A DNA stretch of 64,000 nucleotides. Source: Guyanagaster necrorhizus. Its lineage: Eukaryota; Basidiomycota; Agaricomycetes; Agaricales; Physalacriaceae. The stretch lies in NCBI RefSeq assembly GCF_019112545.1, contig NW_025064892.1, positions 310,001 through 374,000 on the forward strand. The letters run 5' to 3'. Shown piece after piece: positions 34,916 through 46,033 of the stretch (its first letter is position 1; every line of letters begins with the position of its first letter). Both the position numbers and the translations under genes were made by a program. The notes beneath the pieces were generated by a model. It did no database searches and was not told where the DNA came from. It saw only the letters and a program-made list of their open reading frames with translations.

Positions 34916-36887
34916 CTATACGCTCAACTCGACGTTCACAGACTTTCGGATAGCATCTTGCAGATCTGCATCTGCTAGTGCAGGCTCGACCCACTCTTTC
35001 AGGAATGCATCGACCTGCTCGGGGGCGCGGCCAATAAAGCTCTTAGGGTCCATGAGAATATGCAGGTCGCCTTTGATAGGATCGAAGTATATGTCCGTCT
35101 TAATTCGCTCAATCAAATCATTCTCCAGGCCTAGCTGTTTGACTTGAATGGCAGCTTCGTGGGAAAGAACCTGATGGACATTGAGGCATAAGTCGGATGG
35201 GTCCAGAGGAAGAAAACGCACTCGGATTTTTTCATGCGCTTCCTGTCGATCGCCGCCTTTCTTGACGATGGCCATGATGACGTTTTCAGTAGCCATGAAG
35301 GGGAGCTCTTGGGCAATGCGTCTGGCGATGACTCTAGGGTAAACAACGAGGCCTTCGGAAATATTCTGAAGGGTAGAGATGACGATGTCCGCCGTGAGGA
35401 ACGCTTCTGGGAGACTGATGCGACGATTGGCACTGAAGAATACTAAGTAAGGCGATTGCGAAAAATCCGCGTATTATTACCTGTCATCGAGAGTGCGCTC
35501 GAACCATTGAACACTGGAAGTCATCAGCGCATTTTGGTGGAGGACCATGAGATGCCGGGAAAGGCTGCAGACACGCTCAGAGCGCATCGGGTTTCGCTTG
35601 TACGCCATGGCAGAGGATCCAATTTGGGTGGATTCAAAAGGTTCTTCCACTTCCTGAGTAGTCGTAAGCACTGAGACAAAGTGAACATGACAATGCGATA
35701 CCTTCAAATTTGCAAGAAGACGTAGATCCGTAGCGATCTTGTGCGCACTAGCACCAAGGGAAGCAAGCGGCGCGAGAACGTCGACATCAATCTTGCGTGA
35801 GTAGGTTTGGGAGGTCACCGGGTAAGCATAGCTGAACCCTGAGAGTGTGGTGACCAGTTTGTCAAGTTCTTCAACCTGGAAAGGTTTAAGCAAAAACGTA
35901 GAAGGTTATACGGGAATATGTGCCTTGGCATGATCCCCATCGAAGAGGGCCAAGAAGCTGGCTTGGGTTCCAGTCGTACCCTTCACACCCCGGAATCCAA
36001 TATCGTCGCGCGCGCGTTTAATATTACGGAGATCCCAAAGGAGTTCCTGCAAGGATTTCTGAGCGACAAAGGTGTCGATCAAAAAAACCGTATCTACCTG
36101 GATCCACAATGTTGCGCGCTTGCCGACAGTAGTGAGCTGTGCGGGCTGGAAGTGCGTGAAACCAAGCGTAGGCAAATCACGGTATTGCCTGGCGAAAGAG
36201 GCCAATCGAGAGATCAGCACGGAAAGAGAGCGGATAAGATAGTCTAGACCGGTCCGGAGGAAAATTAGGTCGGCATTACTAGGGTCGAATCAGAAAGGAT
36301 TGTGTGATAACGAAGAACTGAGGGAGAAGTACTCTGTGACATAGCAAGAAGTCGCGCCGAGACTATACAATGAACTGTCAGTGAAAGAGTGAAATGAGTG
36401 GATATAGTACGCACTGGATGATCCCCGCAGCTGCAGGTGCAACGGTACCGAAGGTGTAGACATGTGCCATAACATCGTGTCGGCGTTTCTTTTCCTCTTT
36501 AGCGGCAATGTCGAACTGCTCTGGGGTGAGTTCCTGTTTTTCCATATTAGTTCCCACAGCCAAAGTGAAAAAGTGAAAAAAACTGACAAGGTTGTTCTTC
36601 ATTTGTTCAATGGCCTCTTCTGGGATAGGCAGCCCTAGTTCTCTTTCTGCGATGGCGAGATTGAGCCATAGTTTGCGCCAGGTATAGAACCGGTTCTATC
36701 AAATATTGTAGGCGCGATGTTGCATCGATCTTTTTAAGCGAGGCTAAAATAACTTACGGCTGGAGAGAAAAGATGAGCCATTTCTTTGCTCGCATAGCGG
36801 CTTCACAATAATCAGACAACAAGGAGACAATGATACGACGAATTCTTACCTAGAAAGAGGAGTCTGGTACGTGTTGAAGTTATCCAT
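34916..36887 (-). CDS. ADE13: Adenylosuccinate lyase
   Basis: Predicted 484-aa cytosolic enzyme of purine synthesis. It releases fumarate from adenylosuccinate and from SAICAR. Eleven exons (36850-36887, 36758-36800, 36588-36695, 36415-36533, 36333-36362, 36098-36278, 35924-36046, 35702-35875, 35481-35653, 35222-35432, 34916-35170) close in phase. Signature regions: [75 protein letters not shown] and the mobile catalytic loop [11 protein letters not shown] (284-294) with its serines. Length matches yeast Ade13. The intron at 35876-35923 appears to use a GC donor; the only nearby GT donor would leave a 36-bp intron and insert four residues into a conserved stretch. Divergent from SEC63 with 174 bp between start codons. 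Confidence 0.96.
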
Positions 36888-37061
36888 GGATGGAGTTGGA
36901 TAACAGAATTCTAGAGCCAGAAAATTCGGCATTTTCATGTTGCGTAATACCCGCTGTGTCATGAGATCTAATCTGATCTCGAGCCACGTCGAACGAAATC
37001 TACACGTTACTCTCTTCATTTACAACCACCACCAGCTCTTCGCCTTTTCTTTCCCGCCGTC

Positions 37062-39261
37062 ATGGCGACCTACAATTACGACGAGTCTGGCCAGATGGCT
37101 GCGTACTTTGTAATCACCTTCCTTGCTCTCATTCTCATTCCTCTCAGTCTGTCAACGCTCCCTTCAAGAAGTGTGTACCAATCCCTGCCCTGCCTCTTCG
37201 TTGTTCACGAACTTTCAGAAAATAAATCGGTCAATGGTTGCCAATGTAGTTCTTGTGCTCAGCAGCGGGCGTATTTGTCGAAAGTAGAGGGCCATAAGCC
37301 CACCACAAAGTGCGTACTGGCCATTCAAAGAGGTGTTGAAAGGTACTAATGAGCTGTCCAGAGCAGTATTTATCGTTGTCGGCTGGTCCATAGTTTTCTT
37401 CCTCCTCCATCGCGTCGCGAACACCAAATCCGACAACAAAGTCTATGACCCCTACGAAATCCTCGGAATCAAATTGGTGTGACCGCTTCGTCGTTCCATC
37501 TCGATTGCCTAACGCGCTACAATACAGGGAACACCAGAAAAGGAGATCAAGTCTCATTTCAAGAAGCTTTCTCGCATATATCACCCTGATAAAGTCAGGG
37601 CGACCGTGAATCAGACAATTGAGGAGATTCAGAACCGCTTCGTAGATATCACAAAGGCATATAAATCGTGAGCGCTTCCTTTCACTCCGCCTTTTCTCTT
37701 GCCGAATATCTCAAAAGTCTCACTGATGAAAACATTCGGCGCAACTGGGAGGAGTGGGGTGACCCAGACGGCAGACAGCAAATGTCTATGGGCATCGCCC
37801 TTCCCACTTGGATCATCGAAGGCAAAAACAACGTCTGGGTGCTTGGCTTCTATGGATTGATATTCGGCGGCGGTCTACCCGTACTCGTCGGGCGCTGGTG
37901 GTTTGGCTCTCGTCAAAAGACCAAAGATGGTGTTACTGCTCGCTCGGCTGCATCATTCTTCAAGTCTGTGACTGATAGCTCAGGGATGGACGATGTTCTT
38001 GGACTGATGGGGAGTGCATATCAGTGGGAATGCCAGCCCGTGGTGAAAGATCAGGACGAGCTCAGGCGTCTAGAGGGCGAAATCAAAGGGAAGGTCGAGC
38101 GCCAGTGGAGTTCCCTAGTTAGCGCCGTAAACGACGAAAACATCAAGCGTGCATTGGTATTGGTCTACGCTCATTTGCTAAGGCTGACTGTGGCAAGTTC
38201 GAATCTGCAAAAGGAGCAACGTCGCGTCTTACTTCATACTCCGACGCTATTGAACTCGCTACTGACCATGGCCACATCTCGAAACTGGCTCGTTCCCACG
38301 CTGGCGGTGATGCGACTACACGGTTATCTCACTCAGGCGTTGCTTCCGTGGCATAGCAGAGTTGCGCAGCTGCCGGGTGTGAAACCGGACGAGGGACTTG
38401 GTGAGAGTCTTGATCAGTTTGTCAAGACGCTCGAGGAGAAAGCAGACGCGCGTGTACCTGATATCAAGAAAGCAGTTGGGAAATGGGGAAAACTCGACAT
38501 CGTGGATGCTAGCTTCAAGGGTACGTTCTGTACTTTACATTCCGCTCGTCCTGTACTCATGGCTGCAATTGCCAGTTATCGATGAGAAGACAGTCACGCC
38601 TTCGTCAATCGTATTCCTTGTTGTCAAACTAAGGCTAGGAGCAGTAGAGGGCGTTAAACTGGATATTGATACCAAAGAGAACGAAACTAAGGATTACGAA
38701 TTCCTGAACCTTCGAAAGGATGCAGAGGATGTTGCTGTCATTCCTGGATGGGTGCATGCACCTTATTGGCCTGCAGTACGTATTCATTTATCATTTGCTA
38801 AAGTTGACTGACCTTGTTTGGTATAGAACCGCAAGCCTTCATGGTGGATCGTCCTCGCGGACCCCAAGTCCTTGCGATTAGCCATACCTCCCATTAAAAT
38901 CACCGACATACCATATGCACGAGATCTCCCTGCATCACGGCCATTCCGGTCGTATAAGGTGCAGTTCCAGGCTCCTCCGAATACGAGTGTGAACCCATGG
39001 CGGGTATATATCGTGAGCGACACGTTTGTGGGTCCAGAGTCAGAGGGCAGTGTACCGGTGACCCTGGAGGTCGTGGAGAGGAAAGCGGATGAGGTTGATG
39101 GGGAGGATGACATTTCTGAACCGGACGAAGATACGCTAGCCGGGCAGATGGCGATAATGAAAGGACAGCGGGTTAAGAAGGTACAAGAAGAGGAGAGTGA
39201 CGATGAGAGTGGCACTGATGATGATGACGACGGTGACGATAGCAGCAGTGATAGTGATTAG
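37062..39261 (+). CDS. SEC63: ER translocon J-protein Sec63
   Basis: Predicted 630-aa ER membrane protein in seven exons (37062-37170, 37219-37309, 37362-37476, 37528-37667, 37718-38520, 38576-38775, 38827-39261). Sec63 works with the Sec61 channel and recruits the Hsp70 Kar2/BiP for post-translational import. The topology is visible: TM1 (YFVITFLALILIPLSL), TM2 (AVFIVVGWSIVFFLLHRV), a lumenal J-domain with DPYEILGI and the HPD motif at 124-126 (SRIYHPDKV), then TM3 (WVLGFYGLIFGGGLPVLVG). The Sec63/Brl region follows, ending in an acidic Asp/Ser tail. CQCSSC between TM1 and TM2 is fungal-like. All phases close. Confidence 0.95.
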
Positions 39262-39846
39262 TGCATGTTGTGATCAATTTCGCATTTCCATCCTTTCTCG
39301 CACGTCACCAATTGCCATCTGTCCGACGAGCGAGGTTGAAAATTGAAATCTTTACGAGAGAATTCTGGTCTGCGATCTGCAGGATTCTATTCGTCAACCA
39401 AGTTCACAGACCAACATATGGCGTTATCCCTCAGAACATAATGTAGCAGGCAAGTACAGTGTGTGAAGCACTAAACCCTTTTAAGTTGCTCGCAGTGAAA
39501 ATTCACCGGAAAGGAAGAACACCACCTACGGTTTTCAAAGCTACTTCCAAGTAGGTGAAACATGCGAGCAACATGTGACTGCAACTAATTGAAAAAGGAT
39601 ACAACGCGTACAAGCTGCTAAGCAGATTTTGAAGACATACATACCTTTTAATAAATAGCCACAAATGAACAGTGCTAATGATAAACAATGTATCAGTGCG
39701 CGCTAGGGAATCATAGCATTGACCAGTAGGCAATCAAGATTCAAATCAGAGTCAGGAGTCAGGAGTCAGGAGTCAAGTCTCAGGAGTCAATCCAAGAATT
39801 CGAAATTTCGAAATTATTCAGGAATCAAAAAATAAACCAATCATAT
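39262..39846. other. Intergenic region between SEC63 and the tRNA gene
   Basis: About 585 bp with the SEC63 3' UTR. It ends with a small heptanucleotide tandem repeat (39749-39787) just upstream of the tRNA on the map. A 76-codon minus-strand open stretch at 39503-39733 is unconvincing. Confidence 0.5.
39749..39787. repeat. Short tandem repeat, unit AGTCAGG
   Basis: Three to four tandem copies of a 7-bp unit (AGTCAGG), followed by a degenerate copy after AAGTCTC. Seen directly. It lies about 60 bp from the tRNA gene and probably has no function. Confidence 0.7.
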
Positions 39847-39921
39847 TGGACACATTGGGACTTGAACCCAACACCTCCCGCATGCTAAGCGGGCGTGATA
39901 AACCATCTACACCATGTGCCC
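39847..39921 (-). tRNA. tRNA-Ala (AGC anticodon)
   Basis: The minus strand folds as a 75-nt cloverleaf without intron. The 7-bp acceptor stem GGGCACA pairs with TGTGTCC, with discriminator A. The D-arm contains GTGTAGATGG, the anticodon stem is CCCGC/GCGGG with loop TTAGCAT (anticodon AGC), and the T-arm is TTGGG-TTCAAGT-CCCAA. The third acceptor pair is G3:U70, the classic identity element for alanyl-tRNA synthetase, which agrees with the anticodon. The gene ends 20 bp from the stop of the neighbouring F-box gene. Confidence 0.93.
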
Positions 39922-39941
39922 CTATGAAGTAAGGACTTAAA

Positions 39942-41201
39942 TTAATAGCAGAAATAATGGCTCAGTCGAACATCTACCCCCTCAATTCTCCCCCTCTCCC
40001 AGTGTGCTTCAAGACAGTTACAGATGGGAATGAACGTGGCCAAATGAAGCCTTTCAAGCCTACCCAGTTCTACTATGTCCATTACAACCTTACAATTCAA
40101 CTTTCTTCCATGGCATTCTATGTCCAATGCTCGCAAGGCCTTCGACAGCAGTATGTGCCGAAATAGAACATCATTCACTGGGTCCTCATCCCTGTCTCCC
40201 AGGTCGAACTTGAGGTTCAGACGTTCTAGCTCTGGTGTAGCATCGAGGATGTTGGTGACGTCGGCTGTGGAAAGGGGTAGGTAGTATAACTGGAGTTCCC
40301 GGATCACTGCTGAGCGAAGACATGAAAGAATAGAACGGCAGCCATTCCAATTCCGACCATTCAAGTCATCCATGCACTCGATGCGTAATGCCCTGAGCGC
40401 CACCATACTGAGTGAATCCAAAAAGTATGCGAAGCATGGCTCGGAGCCTGAAGTGGCTCTCAACGACAAGTTCAGCCGTTGGAGCTTCGTCATTGAGACG
40501 CGGGTCGGGTCAGCCTTTGGGGTGAAAGTGCAGGTTGCATTGAATGAGCAGGCCATGAGGTTCTCGCCTTCTGACAGGATGTCGAAGATTTCATCTAGCG
40601 TAGGAAGCTCTTCCGCCTTGCAATCTAAGCGAACGTGTAACTCTGAGAGCCGGCTCCACTGGATCCCTAATGAACACAAAGCCACACCATGTGATGGCCA
40701 AACGCCTCTCATATCAAGTGTCAACGTTTCGAGGGAATGAAGACCAGATGCCAGCGGCGGGTCTGTAAAGAGAGGAACGAGACTAGCACCGGGTGTCACG
40801 AACCTCACGTCTCGCCACCGAGAAGAGTGACAGAGCAGCGCTTTCACGACAGTGATGCTCCGGGGCTGGAAGACGCGGGACGTCGTGTGAGTGGGTGGGT
40901 CATAAATGACGTCAAAGGACAATGGTTGCTCTTTAGAAAGCTTGAGCCAAAACTCCAGCGCTTCTAGCCGCGGTGCGGCGTAACCATTGTGAAAATCAAT
41001 TTCGAAGAAAGACCACAGTCGTGATACTGAAAGCGCGAGGGCCCTCCAGGACCTGCAGACGTGTGCAAGAAGTAAAGGGGCTACGTCTTTATGCAGGCTG
41101 GGGTAGGACTTGTCGGGGAGGCAGTGGAAAAATATGGTGATGATGAGCTCTGCAGGGAGCCGTGTGACTTGACGACGTCCATGGGACATTACGCGAAGCA
41201 T
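39942..41201 (-). CDS. F-box protein with leucine-rich C-terminal region
   Basis: Intact single-exon ORF of 419 aa from the ATG at 41201. The open frame extends upstream to 41303 but starts there with GTG. F-box: RLPAELIITIFFHCLPD at about 14-30, then HVCRSWRALALSVSRLW near 47-63. The rest is leucine-rich (SLETLTLDMRGVWPSHGVAL, ILDATPELERLNLKFDLGD). It is a likely SCF adaptor with unknown target. It resembles the F-box gene at 33177 in architecture but the visible segments differ, so the two are not a recent duplication. An upstream 5' exon is possible; a GTAGGT donor occurs near 41250. Confidence 0.83.
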   Translation of the reverse strand: MLRVMSHGRRQVTRLPAELIITIFFHCLPDKSYPSLHKDVAPLLLAHVCRSWRALALSVSRLWSFFEIDFHNGYAAPRLEALEFWLKLSKEQPLSFDVIYDPPTHTTSRVFQPRSITVVKALLCHSSRWRDVRFVTPGASLVPLFTDPPLASGLHSLETLTLDMRGVWPSHGVALCSLGIQWSRLSELHVRLDCKAEELPTLDEIFDILSEGENLMACSFNATCTFTPKADPTRVSMTKLQRLNLSLRATSGSEPCFAYFLDSLSMVALRALRIECMDDLNGRNWNGCRSILSCLRSAVIRELQLYYLPLSTADVTNILDATPELERLNLKFDLGDRDEDPVNDVLFRHILLSKALRALDIECHGRKLNCKVVMDIVELGRLERLHLATFIPICNCLEAHWERGRIEGVDVRLSHYFCY

Positions 41202-41787
41202 GGCCTTCAAAGCAATAAGAATAGTACAGGTATAATGACTCGACAACCTACCTCTTGTTGAAGGTAATGGGATGAAAGGTTCATGATAAAGGATAGGAGG
41301 CACTCCATTTGTCTCTGGTCATTTATACTGTGGCTCACCAGTCATGATCGCAGGATCTTCGGTTGATCGAAACTAAGCAGTGCTAGACATGAGACGCCAC
41401 TGTATGAGTTGGTATAGTAAAGTCAGGGTAGTCAGAGCGTTCGCGTAGCAACCTATAATTGAACATACTCAGAAGGAAGCTATAATCAACGGTACTCTTT
41501 TGGACCGACAAGATTATCCGGTACAGCGCCACCATTTTTGGGCTCAGTGGGTGCACAGAGCCTGCCAAGATCATGTATCGTATGGCTGCTGCGCCCATCG
41601 AATCCCCATCAGTATCAATAAGCGGGCTTTATGGTCAGGTCAAATCCGCCGGTTCTGTACATGATGGAAAATGAACATGGAAGAAAAATTGCAGGACGTA
41701 CCTCGATGCGTCAAAACAGATTTCTCTCCGGTGCTTAAACCACACGCGAGGTACACAGCAATATATTGATAACGCGTAACAATAGCC
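41202..41787. other. Intergenic region, no gene seen
   Basis: About 585 bp between the F-box gene start and the stop of the GTPase gene. Nothing convincing on either strand. A stretch near 41340-41420 looked vaguely RNA-like but matched no family I know. Confidence 0.45.
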
Positions 41788-43968
41788 CTAAAAGAATTTG
41801 CCAAAATCGTAAGCCTCGGTGCCGTCACTGTCCGACTTGGTCTTTGCAGGCTTGGATTTTGGGGCTTTGTTGGTTACCTTCCTCCCTAGCTTCTCTTCAG
41901 GCTTGGGCGCCGTAACCTTATCCTGTCGTTTGTGGTCAGTGTCTTCCTCGGTCCCTGAGAATGCGAGCTTTTTGCTAGGGGGAAGAGGATCTTCCTTTCC
42001 TCGCTTACGTTTTTGCTTGCTGGACAAGGGGGGAGATGGTGGCTCCTCTTCTTCCTCCTCCTCTTCCTCCTCGCTCATCTTGGTATCTTGGTATTCCTCC
42101 TCTTCGTCTTCCTCATCGCTCACCGTGGTGTCGTCGTCTTCTTCTCCGCCTTCACTGTCCACCAAATAAGGCTCCTCGAATGAAGGCAGACGGGTATCAA
42201 TAACACCAGGGCTAAGCTTTAACAGCCCTCCATGTTTACGTAGTTCTCGACGAGTTGGTAAGGCAGTGAGAACGCCCTTATCGGTTTCTGAATCCACCGG
42301 TTGTTCCTTCGAAGCCGGCATTGTGTACCACCGCAGCTTTCCCAAGTTCCATTCACGCAGAATAATACGCGACGCTCCCACGAGATCTAATTTTCCCCGC
42401 TACATAGAATGAAACAAATGAATTTTCACGATCGGAGTGCGAATGAAGCAACAAACCTTCTTCACGAACTGATGTGACCGCGCCAAGCCGGGGAGGAATG
42501 CATCTACGTCGCCTTTGGAAAATGCTGGCAAACTATAGTGTAGCATTAAGTCCTCGTTATTGGCCCGCGACACGATGTGTACCACTGAATCGGGTCAGCG
42601 CTCATACCACGCGGAGTAGGGAAGGAAAAGCACACCTGCAGGTATTGGTTCTTTCAAACGATCAATCCTTCCCTTATTTCGCATCAATATGTCTCGGGTC
42701 CGGGACTCCTCAGTGAGCTCGCTGTCTGCCCACAGCAGGCCAGGTGTATCAACGAACTTGATCTTCTTTCCCCCTTCCTCAATAGTGATCTCCTGAGGAA
42801 GCACTGTCGTCGTGGGGCCTCGGGAAGAAGTCGCAAGGGTATACGTAGGCAGGACAGCTTTTTTGGCTACGGAGTTGATCACTGAGCTTTTTCCAGTCTA
42901 AGTTGTGAAGGTTTAGTAAGACATCACGGTGAATGCACGCCGGGAAACGAACATTTGTGAATCCAGCCACTGCAACAACCAGCGGTTCATCGTCACTCTT
43001 GCTTTTTGCCCAGGGAAGCAGTGTTTTCAACAGCGCATCGACACCAATAGCATTGTCAGCCGACAGCTTTCCCTTCCCCTTCTCTTGCTTATGACACTGT
43101 ACTTCGTCTGGAATGAACGCCGAAGCTGAACGAAAGAGTATCGTAGCTTGCTGAAAGCGCAGTTGTGTGACCCACGCAGCAACGGCTTCTTTCGGGCAAG
43201 TATCTGACCAAGAAAAAAAGTTCAGTCCCACAGGAAGAACCGCCAAAGTAAACATCACCTGCCAATTTTATTCAGCAGAAACACCACCCGTCCTGACGGT
43301 GCAAGCTTTTCGAGCTCAGAGCTTCGGAACGCCAACGGATCCCTGCAATCCAGGACCTCTAACAGCACATCGGCGTGGTCCAGCACTGATTTTAAGGTTG
43401 GAAGGTCCCTGTTGACGAGTACCGGTACTTCTTCATCATCATCCTCGGCCTCTTCAGTTTGTCGAGGGGAGGCTGGCATTTTGGCGATCTTCGCATTCAC
43501 TAGATGTTTTGCAGCGATGCTGGCGACGGGGTCGAACCCTTTAGGATCGCCTTCCTCAGTTGCAGGTTTGGCTTTCTTGGCATCTTTTCGTTGTTGTTTC
43601 TCCTCCAGAGCCTACATGCACGTTAGGCCGCAGTAGGATACACCGAACCCAGTCCACATACCAGCCGACGCTGCTCCTGCACTTCAGCTAATATTTGATC
43701 CTTGTATGGAAACTCATTCGGGATGCCAGGGTCCTTTTTTTGTTCTGCACAGATATAAGATATAGTCAATTGCGGTTGAGAGTAACGCACTTGATTTCCA
43801 CTGAGGATTCTTTTCCGCAGCCTTGGCCTTCTTCTTCTTGCTCTCCCTAACCTTGGTCTGAAGTTTTCGACGGTCATTAGTCGAACTTCGATTGCTGGTC
43901 GCTGTTGAATATTAGAGGATAAAATGAATTCTGCAGCAACAAGACTTACTTTTCCTTATACGAGGCAT
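41788..43968 (-). CDS. Nucleolar circularly permuted GTPase, nucleostemin/Grn1/Nug1 type
   Basis: Predicted 598-aa ribosome-biogenesis GTPase in eight exons (43950-43968, 43791-43901, 43662-43744, 43263-43611, 42953-43203, 42636-42897, 42457-42584, 41788-42399). The start is very basic (VRESKKKKAKAAEKNPQWKS), the GN3L/Grn1 N-terminal domain. GTPase motifs come in permuted order: G4 NKID (179-182), then G1 GFTNTGKSS (262-270), then G3 DTPG (315-318). A basic and very acidic C-terminal tail ends in TEAYDFGKFF. The family acts in export and maturation of 60S subunits. The intron 43204-43262 separates NKI from D; only a GC donor restores NKID and the frame. Whether it is orthologous to Nug1 or Nog2 is less certain; the N-terminus favours Grn1/Nug1. 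Confidence 0.9.
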
Positions 43969-44675
43969 TGTGGACAACGGTGATGGATGTTCAAAAAATG
44001 TCAAAAATTGGTTTCCGCTTTGGGATGATAAGATGGGAATTTAAATTCGCGTCATGTTCGGCGACCTCAGTCAGCCTAGTTGGGGCAGCAATTCACATCT
44101 CAGTGAATGGACGACAAAGAACACATATATTCCACAGTACATAAATTACATGAAGAGAGCGAATACTTATACCAACCTGAATCCCACGAAGGCACTGAAA
44201 AAGCCGTCAAAAAAACTCCATCAGCGGCGACATCAATCAGTGCTTCCATTAGGCGCCGCGACCGACAATCAAAGCACCGTCCTCGGTCCTGGAAACGCTA
44301 TCCCTTGAGATTTATCCATTAGTGCCGTAACGCCGGCTATCACGCGTCCATTTTTCCTCAAGGGCAAGTAAGCGCCAGTCAGTGAGCACAGAGAGGGTCA
44401 AGAAAGTTTCTTGTACTTGCAAACATAATGTAGGCGAAGATAGCGAGAACGCAAACGATAACTAGACAACTTGAATGACGGTGATAACTTGACAACTTGA
44501 TAATTTTTTTTGGCTATTGAAATGGGGTCCGAGGATCTTCGTAGAGAGAATGAAGAAACTTGAGGGAGCAATGGAACTCCAAACTTGAAACCACATTCTC
44601 CTTGGCACCCTTGACCTTCTGCCCTTGACCTTTGCTCTGTGCTTGACGAAGCACAAGCGAGAACGACTCCAAGGC
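43969..44675. other. Intergenic region, no gene seen
   Basis: About 700 bp between the GTPase start and the Tra2-like stop, both on the minus strand. Open stretches at 44054-44322 (+) and 44398-44675 (-) lack recognisable features; the latter is probably 3' UTR of the Tra2-like gene. Confidence 0.45.
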
Positions 44676-45696
44676 TTACCATCGCGAATCATTCCCATTC
44701 GATGGAGCGTCATAGTCCCTAGCGCGTGAAGGGCTGCTACCACGCGGGGGGCTACGAGAATAGCTCCTGCGCCTTCTGTAGTCAGGAGAATATCCTCGTC
44801 GAGGCGGTGGACTACGCCTGTCGCGATCACGCCAGTCTCTGTTGTCCCGACCGTAAGGGTCACGGTCCCGGTCCCGGTCTCTGTCCCTATCACGACGGTC
44901 CCGGTCGCGATAGTCGCGATCACGGTCCCTGTCCCGACCACCGTAATGAGTATCACGATTCGTCCGTCGATGTCCCATGTACTCTCCGGGCGTCGGGGCA
45001 TGAGGCCGGTCGGTAACCGAGTAGTCAACACGAATGCGGCGGCCATTGAGATCCTGGCACGGAGTATATGAGCGGGGGAGCTTGCACGGTAAGATGAAGA
45101 CTCACCACGCCATTCAGCTCGGCGATGCAACGTGTGGCATCGTCCACTGTTGCCATTTTGATGAAACCAAATCCACGGGACCGGTCAGACTAAAAGTTTT
45201 GGAAAAAAAAAAAAAAAAAAGTCAGTGTGGCGCAGGGTCCAAGAGTAGGACCGAACATACCCTTTGATCGTAGACAATGGTAACCTTTTCGACACGTCCA
45301 AAGCGGCCAAACTCTTCGTCCAGATCTCGCTCTTGGGTGCGTATACTTAGACCAAAAACTCCGAGAACATTCGTCGGATTGGGCGCCTAATGAACGATGA
45401 GCATTGCAAAAAGGGCCAAGACAAAGATGTACGATAGGCGCATGCGCAGGACGCCTGGGTGGAACAGGTGACCGGTGACGGAAAGGACTGCGACTTCGTG
45501 AACGCGAGCGCCCTCGCGCCACTGGCGCAGAATCCCTCTCTCCTGGGACTTGGGCAGGAGGCGGCGCATTGTAAGCATCCGAGTACGGGTCGACTGGAGC
45601 AGTTGTCGTAGTTTCGCCGTACTACACATTGAAAAGAAACAGAGACAATCAGATTCGGCGCAAGGGCAGGAAGCCTAGGCTGCACGGACTCACCAT
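44676..45696 (-). CDS. Tra2-like SR splicing regulator (RRM plus Arg-Asp/Arg-Ser regions)
   Basis: Predicted 259-aa nuclear RNA-binding protein in five exons (45694-45696, 45433-45621, 45261-45386, 45106-45189, 44676-45053). The first coding exon is just the ATG. The N-terminal part has an RS patch ([17 protein letters not shown]). One RRM follows, with RNP2-like NVLGVFGLS (70-78) and RNP1 RGFGFIKM (111-118), and ends [20 protein letters not shown]. The linker TPGEYMGHR after the RRM closely resembles that of animal Tra2 proteins. The C-terminal domain is mostly Arg-Asp dipeptides, then RS. The role is probably exon choice and splice-enhancer binding. It is divergent from the eL18 gene with 337 bp between starts. 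Confidence 0.88.
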
Positions 45697-46033
45697 GGTG
45701 GTTCAGCTTCAGGTTTTGTTGTCGTTTATTTACAGCACCGCCCTTGTTTCAAAATGACTCGGAGGCGCCGAAAAAAAAGCGCACCAAAAAAATTGAATTT
45801 TGCACAAATTCACAAGCATACAGCGAAGAGAATGGAGGAAGGAAAATAGCAAGGCGTCATCTTTCCCAACGGCTCTTGCCTTCCAGTATCGGACCTTCGG
45901 ACGATGTTCTGCCGAATTTTTCGGCGCCCAAATTACGTCGGCGATTGAACTTTATTTGTGCAACTGTACAGCATATACCGAGCGCATCCCAAGGTAGAAA
46001 ACAGATCCAAACACATTTTCGGGCAAGAACAAG
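45697..46033. promoter_or_regulatory. Divergent promoter between Tra2-like and eL18 genes
   Basis: This 337-bp gap separates two start codons pointing away from each other, so it must hold both promoters and 5' UTRs. It has A-rich runs near 45766-45790 and mixed composition otherwise. No specific site is claimed. Confidence 0.55.

Noticed and set aside
41335..41420. Segment that looked like a possible structured RNA or 5S-like gene
   Set aside because: I could not match it to 5S rRNA, a tRNA cloverleaf or a known snRNA, and no convincing stem set was found by eye.
42040..42140. Repetitive GAA/TCC tract
   Set aside because: It is coding sequence for the acidic Glu-rich tail of the Grn1/Nug1-type GTPase, normal for nucleolar proteins.
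44740..44970. Repetitive CGGGAC/GTCCCG-type sequence
   Set aside because: It encodes the Arg-Asp repeat domain of the Tra2-like protein and is not an independent repeat element.
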